Source: Cyanobium sp. E1_MAG_00006 (GTDB lineage Bacteria > Cyanobacteriota > Cyanobacteriia > PCC-6307 > Cyanobiaceae). From it: 64,000 bases of DNA. Location: positions 124,001-188,000 of the forward strand of contig JAIYAQ010000012.1 of NCBI GenBank assembly GCA_027488975.1. Direction: 5' to 3'. Position 1 is the stretch's first letter. Every line of letters begins with the position of its first letter. Of the stretch, positions 51,495 to 61,122 are shown one piece after another. The notes below the pieces were generated by a model. It was not told the origin of the DNA. It saw only the letters and a program-made list of their open reading frames with translations, and did no database searches. The translations under genes and the position numbers were made by a program.

Positions 51495-51885
51495 GGCCGA
51501 ACTGGCTGATCGCCCCCACCACGGCCATCACCAGCAGCGCCACACCGCTGATGAAACTGATGCTGAACCCAGGGCCCCGCTTCTCCGTTGCCTGGATGTA
51601 ACCCACGGCGTAGGCCAGCCGACCCGCCACCCAGACGATGCCCAGCACGGCAGCAGCCGAGGGTTGGCCCAGGAGGCTGGCGAGCCAGAAGGCGGGCAGG
51701 AAGAACACCAGCTGTTCAAGGGTGTTCTGCTGCACCCGCAGCACCCGCTCGAACTCCGGCGGGCCGCTGGTGGCCGGCGGCATCACCTTGTGCTTGTAGC
51801 GGGACTTGCTCACGGCGATGGCTGTGCCCTGGAAAAGGGCAAGAGCCGCCACCGTGATCAGGGCGGGAATCGCGAGGTTGGTCAT
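51487..51885 (-). CDS. MAPEG family membrane protein
   Basis: 132 residues with four membrane helices. RVLRVQQNTLEQLVFFLPAF is the MAPEG core (E/N-x2-E pattern that binds glutathione) and GRLAYAVGYIQATEKRGPGF its second signature. Bacterial members are glutathione transferases or peroxidases in the membrane. Overlaps the fibrillin-like gene by eight bases. Confidence 0.88.
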   Translation of the reverse strand: MTNLAIPALITVAALALFQGTAIAVSKSRYKHKVMPPATSGPPEFERVLRVQQNTLEQLVFFLPAFWLASLLGQPSAAAVLGIVWVAGRLAYAVGYIQATEKRGPGFSISFISGVALLVMAVVGAISQFGHG

Positions 51886-51974
51886 GGCTTGATTCTGGGG
51901 CGGTGGCCAACACTCTCATCTGCTTCACGTTTCTTTACCGGAATCGCCAGAGTGGATGTCCTGCCAATCGGGCC

Positions 51975-52688
51975 ATGGCCATTCCTCTGCCTCTGGAAAT
52001 CGTTGCGGGCGTCTCGGCCGCCTCGCTCACCATCGGTCTGCTGCGGGGCAGCGTGGATGACGCAGCCCTTGCCCAGCAGCCCAACGAATCCACCACCTGG
52101 GCACCGTTGTCGGCCCTGCCGGCAGGCCTGGTTCAGAGCCTGCGCCAGGGCCTGCGCACCTACCTGCTCGGCCAGGGACGCCTGCAGAGCGTCGGCTTGC
52201 TGCTGCTGCGCCTGGCAGTGGGGATGATGATGATCCACCACGGCCAGGACAAGCTCGCCGATCCCCAGGGCTTTGCCACCAACTACGTAGCAGCGCTGCA
52301 CCTGCCCTTCCCGCTGCTGATGGCCTATGCGGCGGGCTATGCCGAGATCATCGGCTCGTGGTTGCTGATCTTCGGCCTGTTCACCCCCTTCGGCGCCCTG
52401 GCCCTGAGCGGCACCATGGCGGTCGCGGGCTACCACCACATCCTCACCAGCGGGCTGAACATCTACGTGCTGGAGCTGGTGGTGTTGTATCTCGGCGGCA
52501 GCCTCGGCCTGCTGCTGCTGGGGCCAGGCCGGTTCTCCTTCGATGCCGGCATCGCCCGCGAACTGCTTCAGGACGACGACGGAAGCGAGAGCGAGGCCAA
52601 TCAAGTTGCCACTGAAGTTGCCACTGCCGCCGTCGCTGGCTCCAGCGCCGTTCTCAGGCCGATCCCCGTGGCGGTGAATGGGCGCTGA
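51975..52688 (+). CDS. DoxX family membrane protein
   Basis: 237 residues. A 65-residue N-terminal lead, then four membrane helices starting LLLLRLAVGMMMIHHGQDKL; the latter is the DoxX signature, followed by ADPQGF and LPFPLLMAYAAGYAEIIGSW. The C-terminal 50 residues are acidic and flexible. DoxX proteins are linked to redox and sulfur-oxidation stress; function here unknown. Confidence 0.85.
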   Translation: MAIPLPLEIVAGVSAASLTIGLLRGSVDDAALAQQPNESTTWAPLSALPAGLVQSLRQGLRTYLLGQGRLQSVGLLLLRLAVGMMMIHHGQDKLADPQGFATNYVAALHLPFPLLMAYAAGYAEIIGSWLLIFGLFTPFGALALSGTMAVAGYHHILTSGLNIYVLELVVLYLGGSLGLLLLGPGRFSFDAGIARELLQDDDGSESEANQVATEVATAAVAGSSAVLRPIPVAVNGR

Positions 52689-52728
52689 CCACTGAAGTGA
52701 GACTTCAGACCAACCTCCACCTCCAGCC

Positions 52729-53403
52729 GTGACCACGTTTCTGGTGACCGGTGCCAACCGCGGCATCGGCCTTGACTACTGCCGACAGCTGCTTGACCGC
52801 GGCGATCGGGTGATTGCCGTCTGCCGCACGGCGACGCCGGAGCTGGAAGCGCTGGGCCAGCAGGGGGCGCAGGTTGAGGTCGGCATCGATCTCACCAGCG
52901 AGGCCGACCTCGCCGCGCTGACGAAGCGTTTGGCCGGCGTGGCCCTCGACGGCGTGATCCTCAACGCCGGTTTGCTGGAGAACAACCGCCTCGACACGCT
53001 CGATGCCGAGAGCGTGCGCCGCCAGTTCGAGGTGAATGCCCTGGCGCCGCTGCGCCTCAGCCAGGCCCTGCTGCCGAACCTGCCGCCGGGCTCAAAGCTC
53101 GTGCTGATGACCAGCCGCATGGGCTCGATCGACGACAACACATCCGGCGGCTCCTACGGCTACCGGATGTCGAAAGTGGCGCTCAACATGGCCGGGCGCT
53201 CCCTGGCGATCGATCTGAAACCGCGCGGCATCGCCGTGGCGATCCTGCATCCGGGGCTGGTGCGCACGCGCATGATCAACTTCAACCCCCAGGGCATCAG
53301 CACCGAGCAGGCGGTGCAGGGCCTGCTGGCCCGCATCGACGCCCTCACACTGGAAACCAGCGGCACGTTCTGGCATGCCAACGGCGAGCTGCTGCCCTGG
53401 TGA
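52729..53403 (+). CDS. short-chain dehydrogenase/reductase
   Basis: 224 residues of classical SDR type: TGANRGIG nucleotide loop, ILNAGLL, catalytic Ser in MTSRMGS and Y-x3-K in GYRMSKVALN. It resembles C-factor/sniffer-like carbonyl reductases. The substrate is not evident. Start GTG 52729. Converges with the GH57 gene. Confidence 0.9.
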   Translation: MTTFLVTGANRGIGLDYCRQLLDRGDRVIAVCRTATPELEALGQQGAQVEVGIDLTSEADLAALTKRLAGVALDGVILNAGLLENNRLDTLDAESVRRQFEVNALAPLRLSQALLPNLPPGSKLVLMTSRMGSIDDNTSGGSYGYRMSKVALNMAGRSLAIDLKPRGIAVAILHPGLVRTRMINFNPQGISTEQAVQGLLARIDALTLETSGTFWHANGELLPW

Positions 53404-53414
53404 GGGGCAAAAAA

Positions 53415-54932
53415 TCAGGCCGGCAGCGGTGACGATTCGAGCAAGGCCATCCCACGCCGATGGATCTCGCGGGCGTAATCGGTCCACTCGCCCTGGCCCC
53501 AGTAGCGGAAGCAGCTGGTTTCCAGCAGCAGCAGGTGCAGCAGAGCCTCCTGATAAGCGGAGGTGGACGTGATGGCGGGATCGGCCGCCACCAGGGGATC
53601 GAAGTGCTGGTGGAAACGGGCGCTCAGCTGGTTCATCGGTTCGAGCACGTTGGCGTAGCCCTCCACCCAGCTGAGGTTGTTGGTCCAGGAGGCACCGGTC
53701 ATGGCGAAGGAGGGATCGTCGGCCTGCAGATCGGCGATGGCGGCGGCAACGTCGAACGGCGCCGCGGCGTTGGCCTCGCGGTATTGCCAGAGCCTGTGCT
53801 GCTGCACCGCCTGGATCGGCGGCAGGTCCGCCTCGCTCACACCGGCGGCCTCGAGAAGATCAAGGTATTCACTGCCGTTGAGGGCCACGGTGGCGTCCTC
53901 GGCAACGGGGCCAGCGCCGGCAAGGCGCTGGTGCGCCTGAATGAAGGCCTGCGGGAACTCGTTCATCATCACGCCACCGTTTTCGCCATCAGCGATCTGG
54001 GACACGAGCGGCGGCACAACGCGGTTGCCCAGCTGCAGCCGGCCCAGGCTCAGAGCCTCGTAGCAGGGCTGCATCTGCCCCACCAGCTTCGTGTCGGAGC
54101 CCTGGGTCTTGATCAGGGCGGTGATCGTGGCCACGGCACCGCTGGAACTGCGGGCCACCAGCAGGTTGGGCAGCAGCGCCTGCTCGCGGCTCAGGGGAGT
54201 TCCATCGGGATTCTCAACGCTGTGCTCCTGCACCAGCAGCCAGCGGTAGCCGCACTCACGCAGGGCGCTCACGAAGGCGAACAGCGTGTCGGGGTGATTG
54301 GGCAGCGCCATCTCCGGCGGCGAGAAGCCACGCACCCGCTGCAGGGCAGCGTCGCCGAACAGCCCGGCGAAGTGCTGCTGCCAGGCCTGAATCTGCAGCT
54401 TGAGATCAGGGATCGGCGTGGAAGGGGCCACGGCGTGGCTCCAGAAGGTGCCGAGCCACTCCACATGGGGCTGCAGCGCGGGATTGCCGGCCAGCTCGCG
54501 CAGCGCCGCGAGAATGTCGTGGCGGCCCATCTGCTCGAAGCCCCAGAGGAGATTGCCGGAGTAATCGAGCATGATCCGCGGGTTGCAGCCCTCGCCGATC
54601 AGCTGGGGAAGGATCTCCGCCAGGCGGCGGTAGCAGTGGGCGAAGGGCTCGGCGTTGTGGTTGTCGCCCTGGCCGGGATGCTCGAGCATCCACTGCAGAT
54701 GAGAGATGAGCCCGCCATCGGCCCCGGCGGGGATGGTGGGCTGATGCATGTGCAGGGCACAGGCGAAGGCTGAGCGAATCGTCTCCAGCGGGGGAGAGAT
54801 GGCGGCACCAGTCGGCGGGCTGGGCTGCGCCATCAGGGCCTGCAGCTCGGCTTCACGCCCCGCGATCGGCGGCAGGGGGAGCGGCATCGGCGTTGGCATC
54901 GGCATGGGGCTCAGGGCAGCGGAGCGGGCCAT
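53415..54932 (-). CDS. glycoside hydrolase family 57 protein
   Basis: 505 residues from ATG 54932. Family 57 marks: LHMHQPTIPAG near the N-terminus, EWLGTFWSHAVAP, the likely nucleophile Glu in GFSPPEMALPNHP and VSQIADGENGGVMMNEFP. GH57 enzymes are alpha-amylases, amylopullulanases or branching enzymes, so a role in glycogen is plausible. A Pro/Met-rich N-terminal stretch (MPMPTPMPLPLPP) precedes the domain. Confidence 0.85.
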   Translation of the reverse strand: MARSAALSPMPMPTPMPLPLPPIAGREAELQALMAQPSPPTGAAISPPLETIRSAFACALHMHQPTIPAGADGGLISHLQWMLEHPGQGDNHNAEPFAHCYRRLAEILPQLIGEGCNPRIMLDYSGNLLWGFEQMGRHDILAALRELAGNPALQPHVEWLGTFWSHAVAPSTPIPDLKLQIQAWQQHFAGLFGDAALQRVRGFSPPEMALPNHPDTLFAFVSALRECGYRWLLVQEHSVENPDGTPLSREQALLPNLLVARSSSGAVATITALIKTQGSDTKLVGQMQPCYEALSLGRLQLGNRVVPPLVSQIADGENGGVMMNEFPQAFIQAHQRLAGAGPVAEDATVALNGSEYLDLLEAAGVSEADLPPIQAVQQHRLWQYREANAAAPFDVAAAIADLQADDPSFAMTGASWTNNLSWVEGYANVLEPMNQLSARFHQHFDPLVAADPAITSTSAYQEALLHLLLLETSCFRYWGQGEWTDYAREIHRRGMALLESSPLPA

Positions 54933-54960
54933 GGTCTGCAGCGCGCTGCCCCCAGCTTGC

Positions 54961-54996
54961 CCGCAGTGCCCGCCTTGCCCGCCTTGCCCGCCTTGC
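54961..54996. repeat. 9-bp tandem repeat before the GH57 gene
   Basis: CCGCCTTGC occurs three times in a row at 54970-54996, preceded by a variant unit CCGCAGTGC at 54961-54969. It lies 29 bases upstream of the GH57 start codon, in its 5' leader. If translation began farther upstream, it would encode GGQ repeats. Confidence 0.75.
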
Positions 54997-55108
54997 CGTC
55001 GCCGCGAGGCGAGCCAGGGTTCGGGATCCCGCCGCTGGCGCGCCCGCAGCAACCCCGCTCAACCCCGTAACGTTTTGTGAAGTCCATCCCGTTTGCGCCT
55101 TCTTTCCC

Positions 55109-55288
55109 ATGGCTGAGCTTGAACTGGCACGCCGCTTCGCCATGGAATCCCAGTCCCGGGCGATCGACGAGTGCAACGACATCGACCAACTGCGCCAGCT
55201 CACCAAGAAGCTGCTGGTGGCCTGGTATCAGCAGTCGGACATGACCCGTCACTACGGCGCCCAGGTCATGGGTCTGAACCTGAGGTGA
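55109..55288 (+). CDS. small conserved cyanobacterial protein
   Basis: 59 residues, MAELELARRFAMESQSRAID, DECNDIDQLRQLTKKLLVAW and YQQSDMTRHYGAQV. Two helices in a layout common to a small uncharacterised cyanobacterial family. No catalytic motif; likely an adaptor-size protein. ATG 55109 is the sensible start. Confidence 0.7.
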   Translation: MAELELARRFAMESQSRAIDECNDIDQLRQLTKKLLVAWYQQSDMTRHYGAQVMGLNLR

Positions 55289-55368
55289 TCTGAACCTGAG
55301 GTGACATGTTGCCCAGCGGGCAGGTCAAGACACCAGCGGCATCATGGGCCCGCAGCAGCACACCGGCG

Positions 55369-56037
55369 ATGCGCCAACTCTCAACGCTGGCCCTGGTTGG
55401 GCTCTGCCTGGCGCTCAGCGGCTGCGGCGCCAGCACGGAGGCAGGCAAGCAGGGCAACAGAGCGACGGCGCAGGCCACCGGGCCGATCCGGATCGAGCTC
55501 GACCCGAGCGATCCATCGCTGAGCTTTGGGGTGCTGCCCCGCGGTGAGCAGCGCACCATCTTCAAGGTGGGTTTCGGGCGCAAGGGCGTCACCTGCGCCG
55601 GCAAACGTTTCGAAGAGGGCTACACGCCGCTGGGCCGCTTCCGGGTGAACGCGATCCTCAGTGGCGATCGCTTCGTGATGGATCCAGCGTTGATCGCCAG
55701 CTCGGGCAAGCGCGAAGCGGAGCTGCGCCGCACACTCTTCGCCAACATGGACGCGATCGACTTCGACGGCGATGGCGAAACCGGCGAGTACGGCATCGGC
55801 TACGTGAGCCTGGCGCCGGTGGGTGGCGTGAAGCAGCCGTTCACCTTCAACACCTACAACGGTCGCTTCCGCTGGTACAGCTTCGCCATCCACGGCAGCA
55901 ACAACGACAAGCGCATCGGCCAGAAAGTGACCGGCGGCTGCATCAATGTGAGCGAGCCCGAGCTCAAGACCCTCCTCTCCGCCCTGAAGCTGGGCGATGA
56001 GGTGGTGGTGAACACCAACGGCCCCTGCACACCCTGA
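55369..56037 (+). CDS. L,D-transpeptidase-type lipoprotein
   Basis: 222 residues from ATG 55369. Signal peptide with lipobox LALSGC (lipidated Cys at about residue 18), then a YkuD-like domain with FAIHGSNNDKRIGQKVTGGC, in which His and Cys form the active site, and the following INVSEPE. It cross-links peptidoglycan or anchors proteins to it. The ATG at 55306 would place the lipobox too far in. Confidence 0.85.
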   Translation: MRQLSTLALVGLCLALSGCGASTEAGKQGNRATAQATGPIRIELDPSDPSLSFGVLPRGEQRTIFKVGFGRKGVTCAGKRFEEGYTPLGRFRVNAILSGDRFVMDPALIASSGKREAELRRTLFANMDAIDFDGDGETGEYGIGYVSLAPVGGVKQPFTFNTYNGRFRWYSFAIHGSNNDKRIGQKVTGGCINVSEPELKTLLSALKLGDEVVVNTNGPCTP

Positions 56038-56252
56038 TGCGCGCGTCTCCCCGTCCACTACCCAGCACCGGCGCCATCACCGGCGTGCTGGAGGCGCTGG
56101 CCTTCTTCCGCGATGCGGACTTCGCCCGGGCCCGCTTCGAACGGTTCGGCGATGTGTTCGTCACCAAGCTGGTGGGCCAGCCGCTGGTGTTCATCCGCGG
56201 CGAGCGGGCGATCACGGCGGCCTGGATGCCGGTGATGGCGTTGGCGGCCTAG
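56037..56252 (+). pseudogene. cytochrome P450 N-terminal fragment (CYP120-like)
   Basis: 71 codons. ALAFFRDADFARARFERFGD and VFVTKLVGQPLVFIRGERA follow the start of CYP120-type P450s. The frame stops after about 60 residues of homology. The heme-binding Cys region, I-helix and ExxR are absent downstream. It overlaps the last base of the transpeptidase gene. Confidence 0.7.
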
Positions 56253-56295
56253 CCTCTGATCAAATCCCTCAGCGCACGACAGGCCTCGAGCGCCC

Positions 56296-56583
56296 ATGCG
56301 TCTCGCCGAACTGCAGCAGTTGGCCCCCCAGCTCCATGAGCTGCTTGCCCGCCATGGCGCCAGCAATCCGGCGGTGTTCGGTTCCGTGGCGCGGGATCAG
56401 GCCACCCCCGGCAGCGATGTGGATCTGCTCGTGGACCTCCCGGCCGGCACCAGCTTGTTTGACCGTGTCAATCTGAAATCTGCCTTGGAGGATCTACTCC
56501 TCACCCGGGTTGATCTGATCCGCCGCCGCAACCTCAAGCCCGATCTCAAAGCCACGGTAGAAGCCGAAGCCATCCCCTTGTGA
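56296..56583 (+). CDS. MNT nucleotidyltransferase antitoxin
   Basis: 95 residues. Signature GSVARDQATPGSDVDLLVDL with Gly-Ser at 29-30 and metal-binding Asp41/Asp43. It is the first gene of an intact MNT/HEPN pair; its stop TGA shares its A with the HEPN ATG. It neutralises HEPN toxins by adding AMP to a tyrosine near the catalytic site in studied pairs. Confidence 0.9.
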   Translation: MRLAELQQLAPQLHELLARHGASNPAVFGSVARDQATPGSDVDLLVDLPAGTSLFDRVNLKSALEDLLLTRVDLIRRRNLKPDLKATVEAEAIPL

Positions 56584-56915
56584 TGGACGCAAGAGATCGC
56601 CAGGCTCTGGTCGATATCCGAGGTGTGCTGGATCGGGCCCTTGGCTATCCGATTCACAACGAAGAGACATTCGTCGCCAAGGATTATTTCCAGGATGCCG
56701 TAATACGTTGTCTTGAGATTCTTGGCGAGGCGACCAAGCGTCTCAGCCCGGAATTCCGTTGTCGTCACCCCGATCTTCCGTGGCGGGCCATGGCAGGGAT
56801 GCGAGATGTCCTGATTCACGCTTACGACCAGGTGGATCTCGAAGAAGTCTGGATGGCCTATCTGCGCTTTGCGGAGATCCGTCGCGAGATCAACGGCATC
56901 CTCAATCAGAGCTGA
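56583..56915 (+). CDS. HEPN-domain (DUF86) RNase toxin
   Basis: 110 residues, all helical. The RNase motif R-x4-H is intact at Arg74-His79 (GMRDVLIHAYDQVDLEEVW). ATG 56583 is used; a TTG three bases earlier is also possible. A normal length and complete C-terminus contrast with the broken relative at 24.9 kb. Confidence 0.9.
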   Translation: MDARDRQALVDIRGVLDRALGYPIHNEETFVAKDYFQDAVIRCLEILGEATKRLSPEFRCRHPDLPWRAMAGMRDVLIHAYDQVDLEEVWMAYLRFAEIRREINGILNQS

Positions 56916-57017
56916 GGACGCCAGCCAGCGGTACATCCACTACCCCCACGCAATGGCCCGCAAGCTGCTGGGCAGCACCGACAGCACCGACGGAGGCGAC
57001 GCACCGGGCTGGGGAGC

Positions 57018-57776
57018 TCAGATGGTGGCCATTCGTTGGCGAATCAGAGGCACCGTTGCGCTTGCATGCTGATGCTGAGAGAGAATGAACTGACCGCGTT
57101 CCCAGGCAGATCGACGCGACAGGAGTTCCAAATCATCAAACCATGCTGATTTGGTCATCTGTCCAACATGGAGGCGTATGTGATAGACGTAATCAGCAAT
57201 CAACACTCCCGGCGCTGTGCTGGTGACGGCGATCATCATGCCCAGATCTTCACCTTGAGGTAGGCCCATCCAGCCGCCGACCCGCTTGAGCAAGGCAGCC
57301 TCAACAAGCAGGGTAGTTGGGCCCAGGGGAATGCTGTCATGGGGAGATGGCCATGCACGCCAGACATCACCTGCCAGGCATGGTCCTGCAGCAACGATGG
57401 CCGGATCGTTCTTGAGGTCGTCGGTGCAATAGCCGGCTGCCCACAGGGCCCCGGCCTGGTCATCGATCGCAGCCAGGCGTTGGTCGATGGAGCGGGGATA
57501 GAGCCAGTCGTCATCGTCGGCGCTGGTGATCCACTCACCCCGTGCAACAAGCAGACCAAGATTGCGAGCTGCTGCCTGACCAATGGGCCGCGCGGAAGCG
57601 ATCACAGTGGCGTTGGCCGCAAGATCCGGAGGAAGCGATTCGATGCCGTTGCCATCAACGACAATCACGTGTTCCGTCTTGCAGTTATTATCAGCGAGGC
57701 TACGGTTTAAATCGCTCAACATAGGCAAGCGATCCGGCAAAAGCCTGGTCGGCGTGATGACGCTTACGGTTGTCAA
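57018..57776 (-). CDS. family 2 glycosyltransferase
   Basis: 252 residues, GT-A fold: MTTVSVITPTRLLPDRLPML, then the acidic metal site in WITSADDDDWLYPRSIDQRL (Asp87-Asp90). No membrane segment. It transfers a sugar from a nucleotide donor; acceptor unknown. No polysaccharide cluster is adjacent. Codon use is slightly AT-richer than in its neighbours. Confidence 0.88.
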   Translation of the reverse strand: MTTVSVITPTRLLPDRLPMLSDLNRSLADNNCKTEHVIVVDGNGIESLPPDLAANATVIASARPIGQAAARNLGLLVARGEWITSADDDDWLYPRSIDQRLAAIDDQAGALWAAGYCTDDLKNDPAIVAAGPCLAGDVWRAWPSPHDSIPLGPTTLLVEAALLKRVGGWMGLPQGEDLGMMIAVTSTAPGVLIADYVYHIRLHVGQMTKSAWFDDLELLSRRSAWERGQFILSQHQHASATVPLIRQRMATI

Positions 57777-57878
57777 ATGGGAGGCGTCATTGCGAGCTCC
57801 ACCACGCTAGTTGAGCCTGTTGGACTGAATGGACCATTCACCGGCCTTATGTGGCAGGTGGATGGCGGCCGCGAGGCC

Positions 57879-59564
57879 TCACGAGGAACAGCTGTAGTGC
57901 GACACGCCGCCAGCATTGAAGAACTCCCTGGGCTTGAGGCGGTCGTAGGTGGCCGCAAGCTCCGGAGCCAACGCCTCGTAGGGATGGCGAAACACCGCCT
58001 GCAGCTCACTGATCGCTGTGGTGTCGCCCTGCGCTGCCTGCTCGTAGGCCGGGGCGATCAACCATTCGCGCCAGGTGATGGCTGGGTTCACACGTTGCAT
58101 CACAGCAGATGTGGCACTGAGGTCGCCGTCGGCCGTGATCTGATCGCGCCAGAGCTCCAGCCATTGGATCCATTGCGCATCAAGCGCGTCGGAACTCGGC
58201 ACGTAGAAGCTCTCCTTCAGGGCTGCAAGGTGCTCTGAGAGATCCGCCGGAATGGCCGACAGCCTGCGGAAGACCATCGTGTAGTCGGCCCTGGAGCTCA
58301 CCAGCAGCTGCAGCAGCTCGTTCACAAGCGCGGCATTGGGGCTGCTCAGACCGAGCTTGCGGGCCCACATCGTGTCGAGCTGCTGCTGCATCGCTGCGGC
58401 AAATTCTTCGCGGATCTGATCCAGCCGGGCCAGGGCCTCGCTATTGCCTGCAAGCAGCGGCCGCAGAGCCGTCCAGAACATCTGGAAGTTGGTCTCGGCC
58501 GCCTGCGGTTGGTTGAAGAAACTGAAATGCTCGCCACCACCGGTCCAGGGCTGAAAGCGGGGATCGAACAGTTCGCAGAAGCCGAAGGGGCCGTAGTCGA
58601 GCGTGTAGCCGCCGGCGGCGCAGTTGTCGCTGTTGAAATTGCCTTGGCAGTAGCCAACCCGGATCCAGTTCGCCACCAGGGCCGTGAGCCGAGAACGGAA
58701 CAACCCCGCCAGCTCCACCACCTGCTCGCTGAACGGCAGCGCCGGATTGATCTCCGGCCGGTAGTTGCGATCGATCAGGTGCTGAACGATCAGCTGCAGC
58801 TCATGCAGCGCCTTCGGGTGGGCCTGGCTGCGGGCGCGGCGGGCGAACAGCTCCAACTGCCCCACCCGCAGGAACGACGGCGCCACCCGGGTCGTGATCG
58901 CCGCCGGGTTGTCGACCATCACGTCGGGATCGAACGAGCGTGAATTCGGCGAGTACCAGGGCCTGCGCACTGTTTCCGCGTGCGAGGCATACAGCGTCAG
59001 CGAGCGAGATGTAGGCACCCCAAGGGCGTGCATGAACTCCTGTGCCAGAAATTCGCGCACGCTGGAGCGCAGCACAGCGCGCCCGTCGGCGCCGCGGCAA
59101 TAGGGGGTGGGGCCGCCGCCTTTGAGCTGCATCTCCCAGCGGCGGCCGTTGAACACGCCTTCGAACACCGAGATGGCGCGCCCGTCGCCGTAGCCATTGC
59201 CGGTGCCGAACGGGCACTGCTGGATGTATTCCGTGCCATAGATCGAGAGGGCATAGCCGGTGGCCCAGCCGAACGGCCGCATCGGCGCCTGCGCCACCGT
59301 GATGTCGCCGGAGAACAGACGCCGGAACTGGTCATCGTGAGCCAGCGCCTCGCTCAGCCCCAGCTCAGCAAACAGGTCGCTGCTGTGGGCCACGTACTCC
59401 GGCGCCGGCAGCGGAGAGGGTGTCACCGGCACGTAATGGCCGGAGAACACCTGGCGCGGCCGATGATCGTGGCCATCGCCGCTGGCCTGAGGATCCGGCT
59501 TCAGCGCCTCCAGCAGCGAGTAGTCGGCCTGTTGCGCAAAGGCCGCGAAGCTGGTGGTCGGCAC
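57879..59564 (-). CDS. selO: SelO/YdiU-family protein adenylyltransferase
   Basis: 561 residues from GTG 59564. SelO is a pseudokinase that attaches AMP to protein hydroxyls, especially on redox proteins. Motifs: [20 protein letters not shown], then [13 protein letters not shown]; the [14 protein letters not shown] segment; and the metal-binding [15 protein letters not shown]. It ends [16 protein letters not shown], with the CSS tail that is UxSS-like in selenoprotein versions. An ATG at 59729 that overlaps the rsmE stop is also possible, but its 55 extra residues are Arg/Pro-rich and unlike the family. Confidence 0.88.
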   Translation of the reverse strand: MPTTSFAAFAQQADYSLLEALKPDPQASGDGHDHRPRQVFSGHYVPVTPSPLPAPEYVAHSSDLFAELGLSEALAHDDQFRRLFSGDITVAQAPMRPFGWATGYALSIYGTEYIQQCPFGTGNGYGDGRAISVFEGVFNGRRWEMQLKGGGPTPYCRGADGRAVLRSSVREFLAQEFMHALGVPTSRSLTLYASHAETVRRPWYSPNSRSFDPDVMVDNPAAITTRVAPSFLRVGQLELFARRARSQAHPKALHELQLIVQHLIDRNYRPEINPALPFSEQVVELAGLFRSRLTALVANWIRVGYCQGNFNSDNCAAGGYTLDYGPFGFCELFDPRFQPWTGGGEHFSFFNQPQAAETNFQMFWTALRPLLAGNSEALARLDQIREEFAAAMQQQLDTMWARKLGLSSPNAALVNELLQLLVSSRADYTMVFRRLSAIPADLSEHLAALKESFYVPSSDALDAQWIQWLELWRDQITADGDLSATSAVMQRVNPAITWREWLIAPAYEQAAQGDTTAISELQAVFRHPYEALAPELAATYDRLKPREFFNAGGVSHYSCSS

Positions 59565-59725
59565 TGTGCCCAAACGCTGCTGGCACCATCCTGGCGGCGC
59601 AGGCGGCTTCAACGAGACCAGGGCTGTACGGGCGAGCCTTGGCCAGCAAGGCTTTGATCCGGCAGACATCGAAGCCGCAAAGCGGACGGGACGGCCCTGG
59701 TGGTTGTTGCCAGCAACAGCCTGGC

Positions 59726-60448
59726 TCATCTGCTTCTGCCAGGCAGCGCCTGGGCCAGCACCGTGATCAACGCTGTATCCACGCTCAGAATCCGTTCACC
59801 CAAACCCACGCGCTGAGCGATCACCGCTTCAGCAAGTTGGACTTCAAAGGGCACGAAGCCGCCCTCCGGGCCGATCATCACGACCGCGGGCACCGGCGGC
59901 GCTTCTGCCAGCGTTATCGGCGCACCCATGTCGGCGATCCAGCAGGGACGGCCCGCACACAGTCCCGGCAACTGGTCCTCCACAAAGGGGCGAAACCGTT
60001 TGTGCAGATGGACCGTTGGGGCCATCGTGTCGCGTGAGCGCTCCATGCCCGCCAGCAGCGCCTCCTGCAGCCTGGCCGGTCGCAGCAGCGGGCTCTGCCA
60101 GTAGCTCTTCTCCACCCTGGCGCTGTTGATCAGGTGCAACTCGGCGACGCCGAACTCGGCGCACTGCCGCAGGATGCGGCGCAACATCTTCGGGCGCGGC
60201 AGGGCCAGCACCAGGTCGAAGCGGTGCCGGGGCGGTGGTGGCTCACTGAGCCGAACCGTCAGCTGAACGCCAGTCGGATCCACCGCCTCGATCACCCCCT
60301 GGCCGCAGAGCCCACCGAGCAGGCCCACCCGCAGGCTGTCGCCTACATCGGCATTGAGCACAGTCCGGATATGCACCGCACGCTGATCGCGCAGCACGAC
60401 GACATCGCCCGCAATCCAGTCGTCCGGATGCAACAGAACGATGTTCAT
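59726..60448 (-). CDS. rsmE: 16S rRNA m3U1498 methyltransferase
   Basis: 240 residues. A PUA-like N-terminal part, then a SPOUT methyltransferase domain with [15 protein letters not shown] and a late [17 protein letters not shown], both typical of RsmE. It methylates U1498 in helix 44 of 16S rRNA. Likely expressed with selO downstream. Confidence 0.9.
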   Translation of the reverse strand: MNIVLLHPDDWIAGDVVVLRDQRAVHIRTVLNADVGDSLRVGLLGGLCGQGVIEAVDPTGVQLTVRLSEPPPPRHRFDLVLALPRPKMLRRILRQCAEFGVAELHLINSARVEKSYWQSPLLRPARLQEALLAGMERSRDTMAPTVHLHKRFRPFVEDQLPGLCAGRPCWIADMGAPITLAEAPPVPAVVMIGPEGGFVPFEVQLAEAVIAQRVGLGERILSVDTALITVLAQALPGRSR

Positions 60449-61122
60449 CCGTTCAGCAGAGAGGGTGTGGAGGCGGGCAGCAGGACGCGGGGGGAAAGGG
60501 GGATTCTCGTTCAGATGAGAGCCAGCGCCGCAGGAGCTACCGCTGAAGGGGCACCCGGGAGGGGCACCCGCTGATCAACCCAGGCCGCTCCCCCATGAAG
60601 CCCCCTTCATGAAGTCTGATGGCCCGCGGTGAAGAGCGGTGTCGATCGTCCTGCAGAGCTTGCCGAGCCGTGCAGGCCGCTTCATGGTGGCTGCAACGGG
60701 ATTCGGAGGCTCCATTGATGGACGACACCCCCCCTGAGCACCAGCCAGGAGCGCGCTGACGATCCGGCCCCTGCTCCAACACTTTCAACGGATCACTGAT
60801 GTTCCTGGCGTGAAACGGTTGCGTCTTGCAGCCCAGCGCCGTCCACTGCGCCGTTCACCGCTGCCTGCCTCACGGCTCAGCATCAGGTGCCCCGGACCCT
60901 ACGGAACGTCCCCCTAGACACCTGGCCCCAGGTGCCAGCGCCGGCAGCTCCGACCCCACAACCGAAGACACACCGATCGGACACGATCAAAGACCGCGCA
61001 GCTGCGCCCTGCCCCACCGGCAGGCACCACGGCTGAGCAGACAAGAGCCCGGGGCGGATGCTCCGGGCTTTGTTGTTGGCGCCTGGTCTGCCTGTCAGAG
61101 TGCTGCGGTTGCTGGAACAGTC
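60449..61122. other. 674-base stretch without a supported protein gene
   Basis: Open frames here are Arg/Pro-rich shadows. It holds several inverted repeats, for example CATGAAG/CTTCATG around 60594-60612 and CACCTGG/CCAGGTG around 60920-60935, and an orphan plus-strand terminator at 61046. It may encode a structured RNA, but I recognise no family (not rnpB, SRP RNA or tmRNA). Confidence 0.35.
61046..61078 (+). terminator. orphan Rho-independent terminator
   Basis: AGCCCGG pairs with CCGGGCT around a ten-base loop and is followed by TTGTTGTT. No protein gene lies upstream on this strand for over 1 kb, so a non-coding transcript may end here. Confidence 0.6.

Noticed and set aside
56953-57072. 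Short plus-strand frame ending in ALAC after the intact HEPN gene
   Set aside because: No start context or family similarity; overlaps the glycosyltransferase 3' end.
60449-61045. Known RNAs (tmRNA, RNase P RNA, SRP RNA) in the gene-free stretch
   Set aside because: None of their conserved core sequences was found by eye.
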